A stretch of 64,000 bases of DNA, from contig DFHF01000008.1 in the NCBI GenBank assembly GCA_002371825.1, positions 45,473-109,472 of the forward strand. Direction: 5' to 3'. A program made the position numbers and the translations under genes. Positions 7,134 through 15,029 of the stretch are shown here, one piece after another (positions within the stretch are counted from its first letter, which is position 1; each line of letters starts with the position of its first letter). The DNA comes from Ruminococcus flavefaciens. Lineage in GTDB: Bacteria > Bacillota > Clostridia > Oscillospirales > Ruminococcaceae. The notes under the pieces are model-generated. The model did not search any database, had not been told where the DNA came from, and worked only from the letters and a program-made list of their open reading frames with translations.

Positions 7134-7614
7134 CTTCTCCTTCTTGACTTGGGCAGAGTTTTTGGGCCAGTTCATTAGCCGTTTCAACAGTGTAGTTTCC
7201 AGATATGGTCAGGCTTCCGTCTGGTAAATATGTATTCGCTATAGGAGAGCACAGCTTCTCACCGTTGCACCAGATAGATATTGTTATAGGTTCCTCTTGT
7301 GCGTTTTTGGTGGCTTCTGCCATGACTTCAGAACCCTTTTCGTCCAGTTTTATACGAACCACAAATTTTTTTTCGCTGCCATCCTGAGTTATACAGGGCT
7401 CTGCCTCTGCTATATGGTCTCCGGTGAGGAGGAGTTCTCCGTCAGGGGAATTGCCCAGGCGGAATTCCACAGGACTTTCCTCTTTCATATCTTCGGCTGC
7501 CGCAGTGGTGTCAGATGCTATTTTTTCAGATGAAGGATTTCCGGAGCTGCTGGTGTCACTGCATCCGCTCAGCACAACGGCTGAAAAAATAAGCGCAGCA
7601 ATAATCTTTTTCAT
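7126..7614 (-). CDS. lipoprotein with SecD P1-head-like domain
   Basis: A 162-residue lipoprotein. The signal peptide (IIAALIFSAVVLSGC) ends in a lipobox, so Cys 18 would be lipidated and the protein held on the outer face of the membrane. Residues ~70-155 (VRIKLDEKGSEVMAEATKN, then a short NGEKLCSPIA-like strand, then ISGNYTVETANELAQKL) resemble the P1 head subdomain of SecDF, where the same order of segments occurs (Fe.a..GaakFaeiT, vlDg.viSaP, I.G.Ft.eeA..La..L). The rest of SecD is absent. AAGGAG precedes the ATG. It sits between alr and the radical SAM gene, overlapping the latter by eight bases. Role unknown. Confidence 0.7.
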   Translation of the reverse strand: MKKIIAALIFSAVVLSGCSDTSSSGNPSSEKIASDTTAAAEDMKEESPVEFRLGNSPDGELLLTGDHIAEAEPCITQDGSEKKFVVRIKLDEKGSEVMAEATKNAQEEPITISIWCNGEKLCSPIANTYLPDGSLTISGNYTVETANELAQKLCPSQEGEDE

Positions 7615-7631
7615 ATTTATTCTCCTTGTTA

Positions 7632-8777
7632 TCAGTTATGCCTGTCAAAATAGATACGAGGAACACGCTTTGAAATGCCGCATACCACTTCGTAACCGAT
7701 AGTTCCGTAAACAGCTGCAAGGTCATCAGCGGTTATCATCTCGCCGCCGTCACGGCCGATAAGAGTAACGATATCGCCTGACTTAGCCTCGGGAACATCA
7801 GAAACGTCTATCATGAGCTGATCCATGCAGACTCTGCCCACTATACGGCATCTCTTTCCGTGAACGAGGATCTCTCCCTTTGAGCTGAGCAGACGGGAAT
7901 AGCCGTCGGCATAGCCTATAGTAACTGTAGCGATCCGCATCTCCTCAGGGGAGGTGAAAGTTCTTCCGTAGCTTATGCAGGTGCCTGCGGGAACGGTCTT
8001 GACCTGTGAAATAACGGCTTTAAGCTCCATTATGGGCTCAAGTCCCTCAGGGATATCGAGGCTGATATCAGGGTGCAGACCGTATATTATGATCCCTGCA
8101 CGGGAAAGGGTGCTTCTCGAACTGTTTCTGTAGCAGGTAGCAGCGCTGTTCATAAAGTGCATATGCGGAAGCTTTATTCCCATAGCAACAAGAGCGTCAT
8201 AGGTATCGGTTATGAATTTTTCCTGCTTGTCGGTATAGGCGATATTATCGGGATCATCGCTGTCTGCAACAGCAAAGTGAGTGTAGATGCCCTCTACTGA
8301 GAGGCCGTCTGTCTTCATCATATCTGCGATCTCAGCTGCACAGTCCTCCGGGCGGTCGTAGCGGAGACCTATCCTTCCCATACCGGTGTCGATCTTTACA
8401 TGACAGCGGACTTTGTCCGGGCTGTTATGGCACAAAGCCTGAGCATACTCCTTTGATACAACGCCCTGAATGATATTGTTCTCAGATATCTCGTGGGCGT
8501 ACTCCGGGGGAGTATAGCCGAGGATGAGTATTTCAGCTGACGGGCAGTACTCTCTCACTGCAATAGCCTCATCAAGGTTCGATACGGCGAAATATCTTAT
8601 CCCGCACTCCTCAGCAAGACAGCAGACTACTCTTTCGTAGCCGTGTCCGTAGGCATCAGCCTTGACTACAGCCATGATCTCGGTCCCGGCAGAATTGAGT
8701 CCCTTGATTATCTCTATATTTTTCTTCAGTTTTTCAAGAGATACTTCTGCCCATGCTCTTTTAAGATAAGGTTTCAT
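7632..8777 (-). CDS. alr: alanine racemase
   Basis: A 381-residue fold-III PLP enzyme that makes D-alanine for peptidoglycan. The PLP lysine is in VVKADAYGHGYERV near residue 38. Other family segments are HVKIDTGMGRIGLR, THFAVAD, the region of the second catalytic base (SRAGIIIYGLHPDISL), SYGRTF, VTIGYADGYSR and VGRVCMDQLMIDVSD. GGAAAGGA lies upstream of the ATG with rather long spacing. It leads a minus-strand group with the lipoprotein and radical SAM gene, with a 17-base gap to the former. Confidence 0.96.
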   Translation of the reverse strand: MKPYLKRAWAEVSLEKLKKNIEIIKGLNSAGTEIMAVVKADAYGHGYERVVCCLAEECGIRYFAVSNLDEAIAVREYCPSAEILILGYTPPEYAHEISENNIIQGVVSKEYAQALCHNSPDKVRCHVKIDTGMGRIGLRYDRPEDCAAEIADMMKTDGLSVEGIYTHFAVADSDDPDNIAYTDKQEKFITDTYDALVAMGIKLPHMHFMNSAATCYRNSSRSTLSRAGIIIYGLHPDISLDIPEGLEPIMELKAVISQVKTVPAGTCISYGRTFTSPEEMRIATVTIGYADGYSRLLSSKGEILVHGKRCRIVGRVCMDQLMIDVSDVPEAKSGDIVTLIGRDGGEMITADDLAAVYGTIGYEVVCGISKRVPRIYFDRHN

Positions 8778-8866
8778 AGATATGTTGTCCTTTCCGTATG
8801 TTTGACAGGAAATTGCCTGCCTTTATAAAAACTAATTTACTATTTAATTACAAGTTAAAAAACACC

Positions 8867-8895
8867 TTGAAATATGTGCGGCAATGTGTTATAAT
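8867..8895 (+). promoter_or_regulatory. promoter of the SLOG protein gene
   Basis: TTGAAA (8867-8872) and TATAAT (8890-8895) with a 17-base spacer that ends AATGTGT, the extended -10 form seen repeatedly here. Confidence 0.6.
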
Positions 8896-8936
8896 CTAAT
8901 TGTATGCGTGCAGTTTAACAAGGTGGGAGGGATAAT

Positions 8937-9623
8937 ATGCTTACATCGATGATATCAGGGCTTCCCGTAATGAGAGCTTCTGATGTAACATTCCCTGCTG
9001 AAAAGACGATATGTATAACAGGTCACAGGGAGAAGAGCATTATCCCGTACCGGGAGCTTCCGGTGTACAGGGAGCTGACCATTGCTGCCGTAAAGCTCAT
9101 GCTCTGCCGGTACATAGATATGGCGGCTGAGCGTGGATATGAATGGTTCATAAGCGGTCTTGCCACAGGTACAGATCTCTGGGCAGCCGAGCATATCCTG
9201 AAGAAAAAACAGGTGAACAGCAGTATCAGGCTTGCCGGAGCGATGCCCTATCTGCGTCATGCTGAGCACTTCTCAGCAGCTCAGAAGATGCTCCTTGAAA
9301 AAGTGGAGCAGGGCTGCGACAGGCTTATCACGGTCAATCCTGATCCTCAGGCCTTCTATAATAAAGGACCCGGACGAAATCTCTACCGTGACCGGAATTA
9401 CTATATGGTGGACAGTTCATCAGCGGTCATAGCCTTTATTGACGGCGGCCGGAGCTGGTCCGGAACTCATCAGACGGTGAATTACGGCAACAGGACCGGA
9501 AGGCTGATAAAGAGCTTCGGCCTTGATGATGTATACCGCATTATTGACGAGAGCGGCCCTGATATCCGGGAAATAAGCCGGAATATAGCCTTTCTTGACA
9601 ATGTGTTCGACCTGCCGTTCTGA
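8937..9623 (+). CDS. SLOG-family protein (DUF1273/YpsA-like)
   Basis: A 228-residue Rossmann-like protein. The start of the fold (TICITGHREKSI), then FISGLATGTDLWAAEHIL, a basic and aromatic middle (LYRDRNYYMVDSSSAVIAF) and SWSGTHQTVNYGNRTGR agree with the SLOG superfamily, DUF1273/YpsA branch. Members are thought to bind nucleotide-related ligands; the B. subtilis member affects cell division, but the reaction is not established. GGGAGG precedes the ATG. The gene is divergent from alr and stands alone behind its own promoter. Confidence 0.8.
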   Translation: MLTSMISGLPVMRASDVTFPAEKTICITGHREKSIIPYRELPVYRELTIAAVKLMLCRYIDMAAERGYEWFISGLATGTDLWAAEHILKKKQVNSSIRLAGAMPYLRHAEHFSAAQKMLLEKVEQGCDRLITVNPDPQAFYNKGPGRNLYRDRNYYMVDSSSAVIAFIDGGRSWSGTHQTVNYGNRTGRLIKSFGLDDVYRIIDESGPDIREISRNIAFLDNVFDLPF

Positions 9624-9937
9624 CCGGAAGAGAACTGTTATCTTCTATTATAGCACAATCACAGGATTTTGCAAGTCTTTTGTTGAGATACTTTCAAAAG
9701 GTTTTTCAACAGACTGTTGAATCTGCTGTTTAAACATTCACTGTTAACAGGCAGTGTTGAAAATGTGGAAAAGTCTGTTGATAAGCGGTGCTGAGCGGAT
9801 AAGTTTTTAACTTGTCCTTTGGGAAAATGTTTTTCATTCATTTTCTGACGAATTTTTTCGGATAAACTGTTATACGAAAAGTTGATGATAAAAAAATGAT
9901 ACATAGTATGTAAAAAATAAAAAAGGAGACGATCATT
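9624..9937. other. intergenic region with DnaA-box-like motifs
   Basis: No gene is visible. Several nonamers close to the DnaA box TGTGGATAA occur: TGTTGAAAA (9755), TGTGGAAAA (9764), TGTTGATAA (9776), AGCGGATAA (9794) and TTCGGATAA (9857). None is a perfect match. The last 30 bases hold the AAAAAGGAG site of the LCP-like gene. Confidence 0.4.
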
Positions 9938-10819
9938 ATGGCAAAAAAGAAAAGCGGAAGCATTGCGGTACCATTCCTGGCGACGATATTTATCGGACTG
10001 CTTATTCTGGGCGGCGCTGTATTCTTTATCTATCAGCGCTACTTCAAGAAGGATGACACTCCTCCGGCACCCAAAGCCCGTGATGTTAAAGTCGTATCCT
10101 ACGAGGACAACCATTCAGTGCTGCTGATACTTGAAGAGCCTGAACAGAAGTGCTCGGAGACATTTGTGCTCATGCGTTCTATCCCCAAGGACAGAAGGAT
10201 CCTTTTCCTCGGTCTTCCCAGCAATACCATTGCAGTAGTGGATGACCAGCAGCAGAGCCTCAAGGGAGCTTATGAAAGAGGCGGCGGAGCCTCTGCGGCT
10301 TCATTCATATCCTCAATAATGGATATAGATATTGACAAATACATGGTATTCGATTCTGATTCCTTCAAGATCACCTGTGATAAGCTTGGATGTGCTTCAT
10401 ATCCTGTAGATGTTGAGATAGCAGGACTTAAGAGCGATGGCACTCTCCAGAGCCTTACAAGTGAGCAGATGGAGACCTTTATCACCTATTCGCTGTTCTC
10501 CGGCGGAGAGGCAGAGCGTGCATTCCGTGCCGCACATATGCTGTCCTACATGGTAAACGGCTCTGACGGAATGTATATCTCTGACAGTGCCGATTCCATT
10601 TTCAATGAGGTCATAAATATGGTAGATTCCAATATCACCTCAGTTGACTACAAGAATTATAAGGAAGCTATAAAGCTTCTGTTCTCACAGAAAAAACAGT
10701 ACGGCGACAATATCGCAGTCGCTATACAGCTTGACGGAACTACTGCCGATAGTGATTTTATGCCCAGCACAAATCTTATAGAACAGGTCGTTGAGCAGTA
10801 TTTCAATCAGGAGGATTGA
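9938..10819 (+). CDS. membrane-anchored LytR-CpsA-Psr-like protein
   Basis: A 293-residue protein with a lysine-rich start and one N-terminal transmembrane helix (about residues 11-32). The outer part shows LCP-like order: a strand pair with VLLILEEPE and VLMRSIPKDRRILFLGLP, then GAYERGGGASAASFISSIMDIDIDKYMVFD and FKITCDKLG, which align by eye with the LCP segment in which a .GGA...... I.D.Y...D precedes a LGG-like turn. LCP enzymes attach anionic polymers to peptidoglycan. The usual arginine-rich pocket and long C-terminal half are not obvious, so it may be a divergent or non-catalytic member. AAAAGGAG precedes the ATG; tatD follows after 4 bases. Confidence 0.65.
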   Translation: MAKKKSGSIAVPFLATIFIGLLILGGAVFFIYQRYFKKDDTPPAPKARDVKVVSYEDNHSVLLILEEPEQKCSETFVLMRSIPKDRRILFLGLPSNTIAVVDDQQQSLKGAYERGGGASAASFISSIMDIDIDKYMVFDSDSFKITCDKLGCASYPVDVEIAGLKSDGTLQSLTSEQMETFITYSLFSGGEAERAFRAAHMLSYMVNGSDGMYISDSADSIFNEVINMVDSNITSVDYKNYKEAIKLLFSQKKQYGDNIAVAIQLDGTTADSDFMPSTNLIEQVVEQYFNQED

Positions 10820-10823
10820 GCGG

Positions 10824-11600
10824 GTGAATAATATATTCGATTCTCATTCCCACTATGCCGACCATGCCTTTGACGAGGACAGATATGAGCTTCTTGATAT
10901 TCTCCCTGAGAAGGGAGTCAGATATGCCATGCTGGCCTCCTCGGATCTTCGTGATACAGAGGAAAATGCCATTCTTGCGGAAAAGTACAGCTATCTCTAT
11001 GCTGCTGCGGGGATACATCCGGAATATGCCGGAGATATGCCTGAAAACTGGCTGGATGTCATCAGGGAAAAGGCTGTGAACTGCCGCAGGGTAAAGGCTA
11101 TAGGGGAGTGCGGTCTCGACCGGCACTATGAAGATTATTCCGCTGAGGCTCAGGAAAAGGTGTTCACAGCCCAGCTTGAGCTTGCCCGTGAGCTGGATAT
11201 GCCGGTCATAGTACATACCAGGGATGCATGGGAGGATACCATGCGCCTTCTTAAAAAGTACCGCCCCCGTGGAGTGGTGCACTGCTTCAGCGGTTCAGCA
11301 GAGATAGCTGCCGAGGTGCTGAAACTGGGTATGTATATAGGATTTACCGGAGTCATCACCTTCAGCAATGCGAAGAAGGCAGTGCGGGCACTGGAGACAG
11401 TCCCTGCTGACAGACTGCTGCTGGAGACTGACTGCCCGTATATGGCGCCGGTACCTCTCAGAGGAAAGCGCTGTGACAGCTCTATGATACGCTATACAGC
11501 GGAAAAGGCTGCGGAGATAAAAAATATTCCGGTACAGGAGCTTCTGGATATTACCTGCCGGAATGCATTGGAACTTTATGGTATTGAAGAAGAGGTCTGA
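10824..11600 (+). CDS. tatD: TatD-family metal-dependent hydrolase
   Basis: A 258-residue TIM-barrel metallohydrolase; TatD proteins act as Mg-dependent 3'-5' exonucleases on DNA. The metal-binding motifs are all present: DSHSHYADHAF near the N-terminus, AAGIHPEYAG, GECGLDRHY, MPVIVHTRDAWEDT, RGVVHCFSGSAE and LLLETDCPYMAP. The start is a GTG at 10824 with GGAGG nine bases upstream; the open frame extends further into the preceding gene but without a site. It is the middle gene of a plus-strand trio with 4- and 5-base gaps. Confidence 0.93.
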   Translation: MNNIFDSHSHYADHAFDEDRYELLDILPEKGVRYAMLASSDLRDTEENAILAEKYSYLYAAAGIHPEYAGDMPENWLDVIREKAVNCRRVKAIGECGLDRHYEDYSAEAQEKVFTAQLELARELDMPVIVHTRDAWEDTMRLLKKYRPRGVVHCFSGSAEIAAEVLKLGMYIGFTGVITFSNAKKAVRALETVPADRLLLETDCPYMAPVPLRGKRCDSSMIRYTAEKAAEIKNIPVQELLDITCRNALELYGIEEEV

Positions 11601-11605
11601 TAGAT

Positions 11606-12355
11606 ATGTACTATTGCTGCGGAATTACTGAAAAGGGTATAATGCCCCATAATGAGGACGCTATGCTCATAGGTGAGTCCGTTGCTGACGAGGGAGCATC
11701 TCAGCTTTACCTGAACACACCTTTCATAGCGGCGGTCTCCGACGGAGTATCGAATGAAAATGCCGGGGAAGTGGCTTCAAAGATGTGTCTGGAGCTGGTC
11801 CGTGATATACACTATACCGGCATAATCCGGCTGGATATCCGTCTCCATGAGATACACCGGCAGCTTGCCGATTACAGTCTTTCACATCCTGAGCATCATA
11901 ATATGCAGGCTACTCTCTGCGGCATAGCTGTTGACGAGGCAGGAGTGATACAGGCTTTCAATGTAGGCGATTCCAGACTGTACCGCTTCCGCCGGGGAAG
12001 GATAACTCAGCTCACCCGGGACCAGTCCCTTGTACAGCTTCTCTATGAAGAGGGGAGCATAACCATGGCTCAGCGCCGGACTCATGTCCACCGCAATATC
12101 ATCTTCCCGGCATTCGGAAATGTCAAATCCGTGCCTAAGATAGATATGATGCCTGTGGATGGTGGAATGGAGTTCGGAGATATACTTCTGCTTTGTACAG
12201 ACGGCTTATCCGATTATCTCTCGTCCCTTGACATGGAGGAGATACTGGAGCTGCCGAAGGCACTTCCGAAGCGCCTGGAGCTTATGGTGAACAAAGCTCT
12301 TGAAAACGGCTGCAAGGATAATCTTACGGTCATAGCCGTTGTAAAAACCGAGTAG
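11606..12355 (+). CDS. PP2C-family serine/threonine phosphatase
   Basis: A 249-residue PPM-type phosphatase that removes phosphate from Ser/Thr in the cytosol, using two Mn/Mg ions. The motifs appear in order: MPHNEDAMLIG, FIAAVSDGVSNENAGEVAS, the central FNVGDSRLYRFRRG, LTRDQSLVQLLYE, LLLCTDGLSDYLS and CKDNLTVIAVV. The metal-binding aspartates are conserved. It follows tatD by five bases. No Hanks-type kinase partner is seen in the window. The gene converges on a second PP2C gene across a bidirectional terminator. Confidence 0.9.
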   Translation: MYYCCGITEKGIMPHNEDAMLIGESVADEGASQLYLNTPFIAAVSDGVSNENAGEVASKMCLELVRDIHYTGIIRLDIRLHEIHRQLADYSLSHPEHHNMQATLCGIAVDEAGVIQAFNVGDSRLYRFRRGRITQLTRDQSLVQLLYEEGSITMAQRRTHVHRNIIFPAFGNVKSVPKIDMMPVDGGMEFGDILLLCTDGLSDYLSSLDMEEILELPKALPKRLELMVNKALENGCKDNLTVIAVVKTE

Positions 12356-12373
12356 CTCACAGCAAATGAGGAT

Positions 12374-12420
12374 AAAAAACAGAGCCTTGCAGTCATATGC
12401 AGGGCTCTTTCTGTTTTTAT
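12374..12420. terminator. bidirectional terminator between two PP2C genes
   Basis: AAACAGAGCC...GGCTCTTTCTGTTTTT forms a stem with A-run and T-run on opposite sides, serving both converging genes. Confidence 0.75.
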
Positions 12421-12438
12421 ATAATGTTTATCGGAGCA

Positions 12439-13434
12439 TTATTCCGAGATATGTCTTTCCTCGTGGCTGTCAGACCTGGCTTCGGGCAGGTCCATATCCT
12501 GAAGCATTTCAGGTTTAAGCTCAACAGTGATCGGCTCTTCTTCGGCAGCAGAGGCGATCTTCAGTTCGTCCTCACATTCAGCAAGGATCTCTCCGTCATA
12601 GATACCTGCACAGGAAACATCGTCACCGCTTCCCATTCTTGAAAGCTCAGGCAGGAATTCTGTCAGCTGATTGAAGCCTTCATCGAGACCATTCCTTACA
12701 AATGCCAGCGCCAGTCCCTTATAGAAATCCCAGAGCTGAGTGTGATCCCAGTAGGATTTTTCTATGCCGTCGGTACCGAGAAAAATAGCCGCAGGTATGT
12801 CATCACCAGCAAAGTAAGCACATCTGCCCAGATTTGCAGCCTCCTCCTGACAGAGGGAAGTGGTGATATTGTCATGACATCTGTGATCCGGGGGAACAGG
12901 TTCTTCTGCACGTCCTTCTTTGGTTATTGAGACGCAGGTGCCGTCGCCGATCTGCATACAGAAAGCGTAAGTTTCGGTTATCACGGCGAAAGCCAGGGTA
13001 GTGCCATAGGCATCGGCATAATCTCCGCCAAGGTAGGTCTCACGGTAGTAGCTGAATTTCTCCGGGATGCGGTCCAGCTCCTCTTCAGTAAAGGGGCGCT
13101 GAGTATAGTCCTCAAGGATCAGTTCGTTCCAGCGGGCTACAACGTCCTTCCACAGCTGGTCAAAGAGTGAGTGGCGCTTTTTCTCATCATCGAGAACTTC
13201 CTCTGCGCCTTCCAGGCCTTCCACGAATGCTTCTGCACACTCATATGCTGCACGGACAGCAAATTCCGAGCCCTTTTCCGTTCTCAGATACTGGAGGCTT
13301 CCGTGACCGTCAGCTGTAGCAGCAAAGACAAAGTTTTCCTTATTTGATTCAAAAGAGTAGTCCTGACATATCAGATTCCTTGCTTGGTGGGAAGCTCCGA
13401 TACAGGTGCAGGAAAACGATGAATATTTTTCCAT
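12439..13434 (-). CDS. PP2C-like protein phosphatase 2
   Basis: A 331-residue PPM-type phosphatase of the long PP2C_2-like sort. Motifs: CTCIGASHQARNLICQDYS at the N-terminus, FVFAATADGHGSLQYLRTE with the metal aspartate and glycine, YGTTLAFAVITETYAFCMQI-GDGTC, AAIFLGTDGIEKSYW and RMGSGDDVSCAGIYD. A region with acidic residues and an EELDRIP insert separates them, and a Glu-rich tail of ~50 residues follows. Such phosphatases occur with VWA or TerD-like and kinase genes in other Firmicutes, but no such partner is adjacent here. The ribosome-binding site (CAGGA) is weak. Confidence 0.85.
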   Translation of the reverse strand: MEKYSSFSCTCIGASHQARNLICQDYSFESNKENFVFAATADGHGSLQYLRTEKGSEFAVRAAYECAEAFVEGLEGAEEVLDDEKKRHSLFDQLWKDVVARWNELILEDYTQRPFTEEELDRIPEKFSYYRETYLGGDYADAYGTTLAFAVITETYAFCMQIGDGTCVSITKEGRAEEPVPPDHRCHDNITTSLCQEEAANLGRCAYFAGDDIPAAIFLGTDGIEKSYWDHTQLWDFYKGLALAFVRNGLDEGFNQLTEFLPELSRMGSGDDVSCAGIYDGEILAECEDELKIASAAEEEPITVELKPEMLQDMDLPEARSDSHEERHISE

Positions 13435-13676
13435 AGCTTACGTCCTGAGAATGGATTCTGCCTCCGGTATTGAACTGTCTGACCGAGAATGATTCTTCAC
13501 AGCATGGCCGGCGGAGTATAATACACACCTACTATTTTACTCCATAATCGCATTTTTGTCAAGCAGGAGCATATATCTGATAAGAATTATGGGTAATTTC
13601 AAGAAAACAGTGGAAATTCTTTACGGAATGTGTTATAATAAAATACATCACAAGATCAGGAAAAGAGGTCTGAACA

Positions 13677-14525
13677 ATGAACCTTATAGATTGTCATACA
13701 CATACAGAGTTTTCAGTGGACTCTGAGGCCGACATCAACGGGATGATAGAGCGGGCCATTGAGCTCGGGCTCTCAGCCTATGCTATCACAGATCACTGTG
13801 AGTGCAACCGCTGGTATTCGCAGGAGCACTATCCCGGTGTGACTATCTACCCGTATTTCGATTTTGGCCGTGATTACGAGAACTCAGTTTCCGCAGTTAC
13901 CAAGCTGAAGGAAAAGTATGAGGGAAAGCTGAATCTGATATGCGGTACTGAGCTGGGACAGGCTCTTCAGGATATTGAGATCGCAGAAAAGGTAGCAGCC
14001 GATCCACGTCTTGACTTTATTCTCGGTTCGATACATCAGCTTCCGGATACCGAGGATTTCTGCTTCATAGACTATGATAAATATACCGAGGACGGTATCT
14101 ACGAGCTTTGCCGGCGGTATTTCGAGGAGATATACAAGCTTTGTAAATGGGGAAAATTCGATATCCTCTCCCACCTGACATATTTCCTCAGATACATAAA
14201 GGGCGGCTACGGAATGGATGTGGATACGAGCAGATATGATGAGATGATCGCAGAATCCTTCCGTATCCTTATAGATAACGGCAAGGGCATTGAGATCAAC
14301 ACCTCCGGTCTGAGACAGAATTACGGTGATACCTTCCCTTCGCTGAAATATGTAAAGCTTTTCCGTGACCTTGGCGGCGAGCTGCTCTCAATAGGCTCTG
14401 ATGCCCACACTATAGAGGACCTCGGAAAAGGAATTGCCGACGGAGCGGCCATGGCGAAGGCCGCCGGCTTCGACCGGCTTGTGTATTTTAAGAAGAGAAG
14501 ACCTTATTTTGTAAATATAGATTAA
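13677..14525 (+). CDS. PHP-domain phosphatase (histidinol-phosphatase type)
   Basis: A 282-residue metal-dependent phosphatase of the PHP superfamily. The four PHP motifs are visible: LIDCHTHTEFSVDS, YAITDHCECN, LICGTELGQ with LDFILGSIHQLPD, and LLSIGSDAHTIEDLGKGI. Such proteins of ~270-280 residues are usually histidinol-phosphate phosphatases (HisJ/HisK type), the next-to-last step of histidine synthesis; other substrates are possible because no other his gene is nearby. AAGAGG precedes the ATG, and AATGTGTTATAAT lies 30-40 bases further up. The lrp gene follows after 24 bases. Confidence 0.85.
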   Translation: MNLIDCHTHTEFSVDSEADINGMIERAIELGLSAYAITDHCECNRWYSQEHYPGVTIYPYFDFGRDYENSVSAVTKLKEKYEGKLNLICGTELGQALQDIEIAEKVAADPRLDFILGSIHQLPDTEDFCFIDYDKYTEDGIYELCRRYFEEIYKLCKWGKFDILSHLTYFLRYIKGGYGMDVDTSRYDEMIAESFRILIDNGKGIEINTSGLRQNYGDTFPSLKYVKLFRDLGGELLSIGSDAHTIEDLGKGIADGAAMAKAAGFDRLVYFKKRRPYFVNID

Positions 14526-14549
14526 AGCTTACAGAAAGGAACTGATATT

Positions 14550-15029
14550 ATGAAAAACAAGATCATTAGCATTTTACAGCAAAATGCCCGTATATCAAAC
14601 ACCGCACTTGGTGAGATGCTGGGAATAACTCCAGAAGCTGCTGAGGCTGAGATAAAGAAGCTGGAGGATGAGGGAGTCATCCGGGGCTACAGCGTTATCC
14701 TTGACGAGGATAAGTACGATAAGTCCACAGTTTATGCTACTATAGAGCTGAAAGTCACCCCCCAGAGAGACTGCGGATTTGATGATATAGCAAAGACTAT
14801 TATGATGTATGACGAGGTCGAGAGCGTAAGCCTTATGTCATCAGGTGCCTATGACCTTGCAGTTGAAGTAAAGGGCTCAAACCTCAAGGATGTAGCATTC
14901 TTTGTATCTGAGCGTCTGGCTACGATAGATGGCATACTCTCCACATCAACACACTTCATCCTGAAAAAATACAAGGAAAAAGGCATTTTCATCGACGGTG
15001 AAGAGCCGGACGAAAGGGGCCTGGGTTGA
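14550..15029 (+). CDS. Lrp/AsnC-family transcriptional regulator
   Basis: A 159-residue regulator. The N-terminal winged helix-turn-helix (ILQQNARISNTALGEMLGIT, then AEIKKLEDEGVIRGYSVIL) is followed by the RAM ligand-binding, oligomerisation domain (VYATIELKVTPQRDCGFDDI, YDEVESVSLMSSGAYDLAVE). It overlaps the following aminotransferase gene by four bases, so it probably controls amino-acid turnover and its own operon. The C-terminal tail of about 25 polar residues is longer than in classical Lrp. Confidence 0.92.
   Translation: MKNKIISILQQNARISNTALGEMLGITPEAAEAEIKKLEDEGVIRGYSVILDEDKYDKSTVYATIELKVTPQRDCGFDDIAKTIMMYDEVESVSLMSSGAYDLAVEVKGSNLKDVAFFVSERLATIDGILSTSTHFILKKYKEKGIFIDGEEPDERGLG

Noticed and set aside
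12742..12930. Short plus-strand frames opposite the second PP2C gene
   Set aside because: Shadow frames without ribosome-binding sites.
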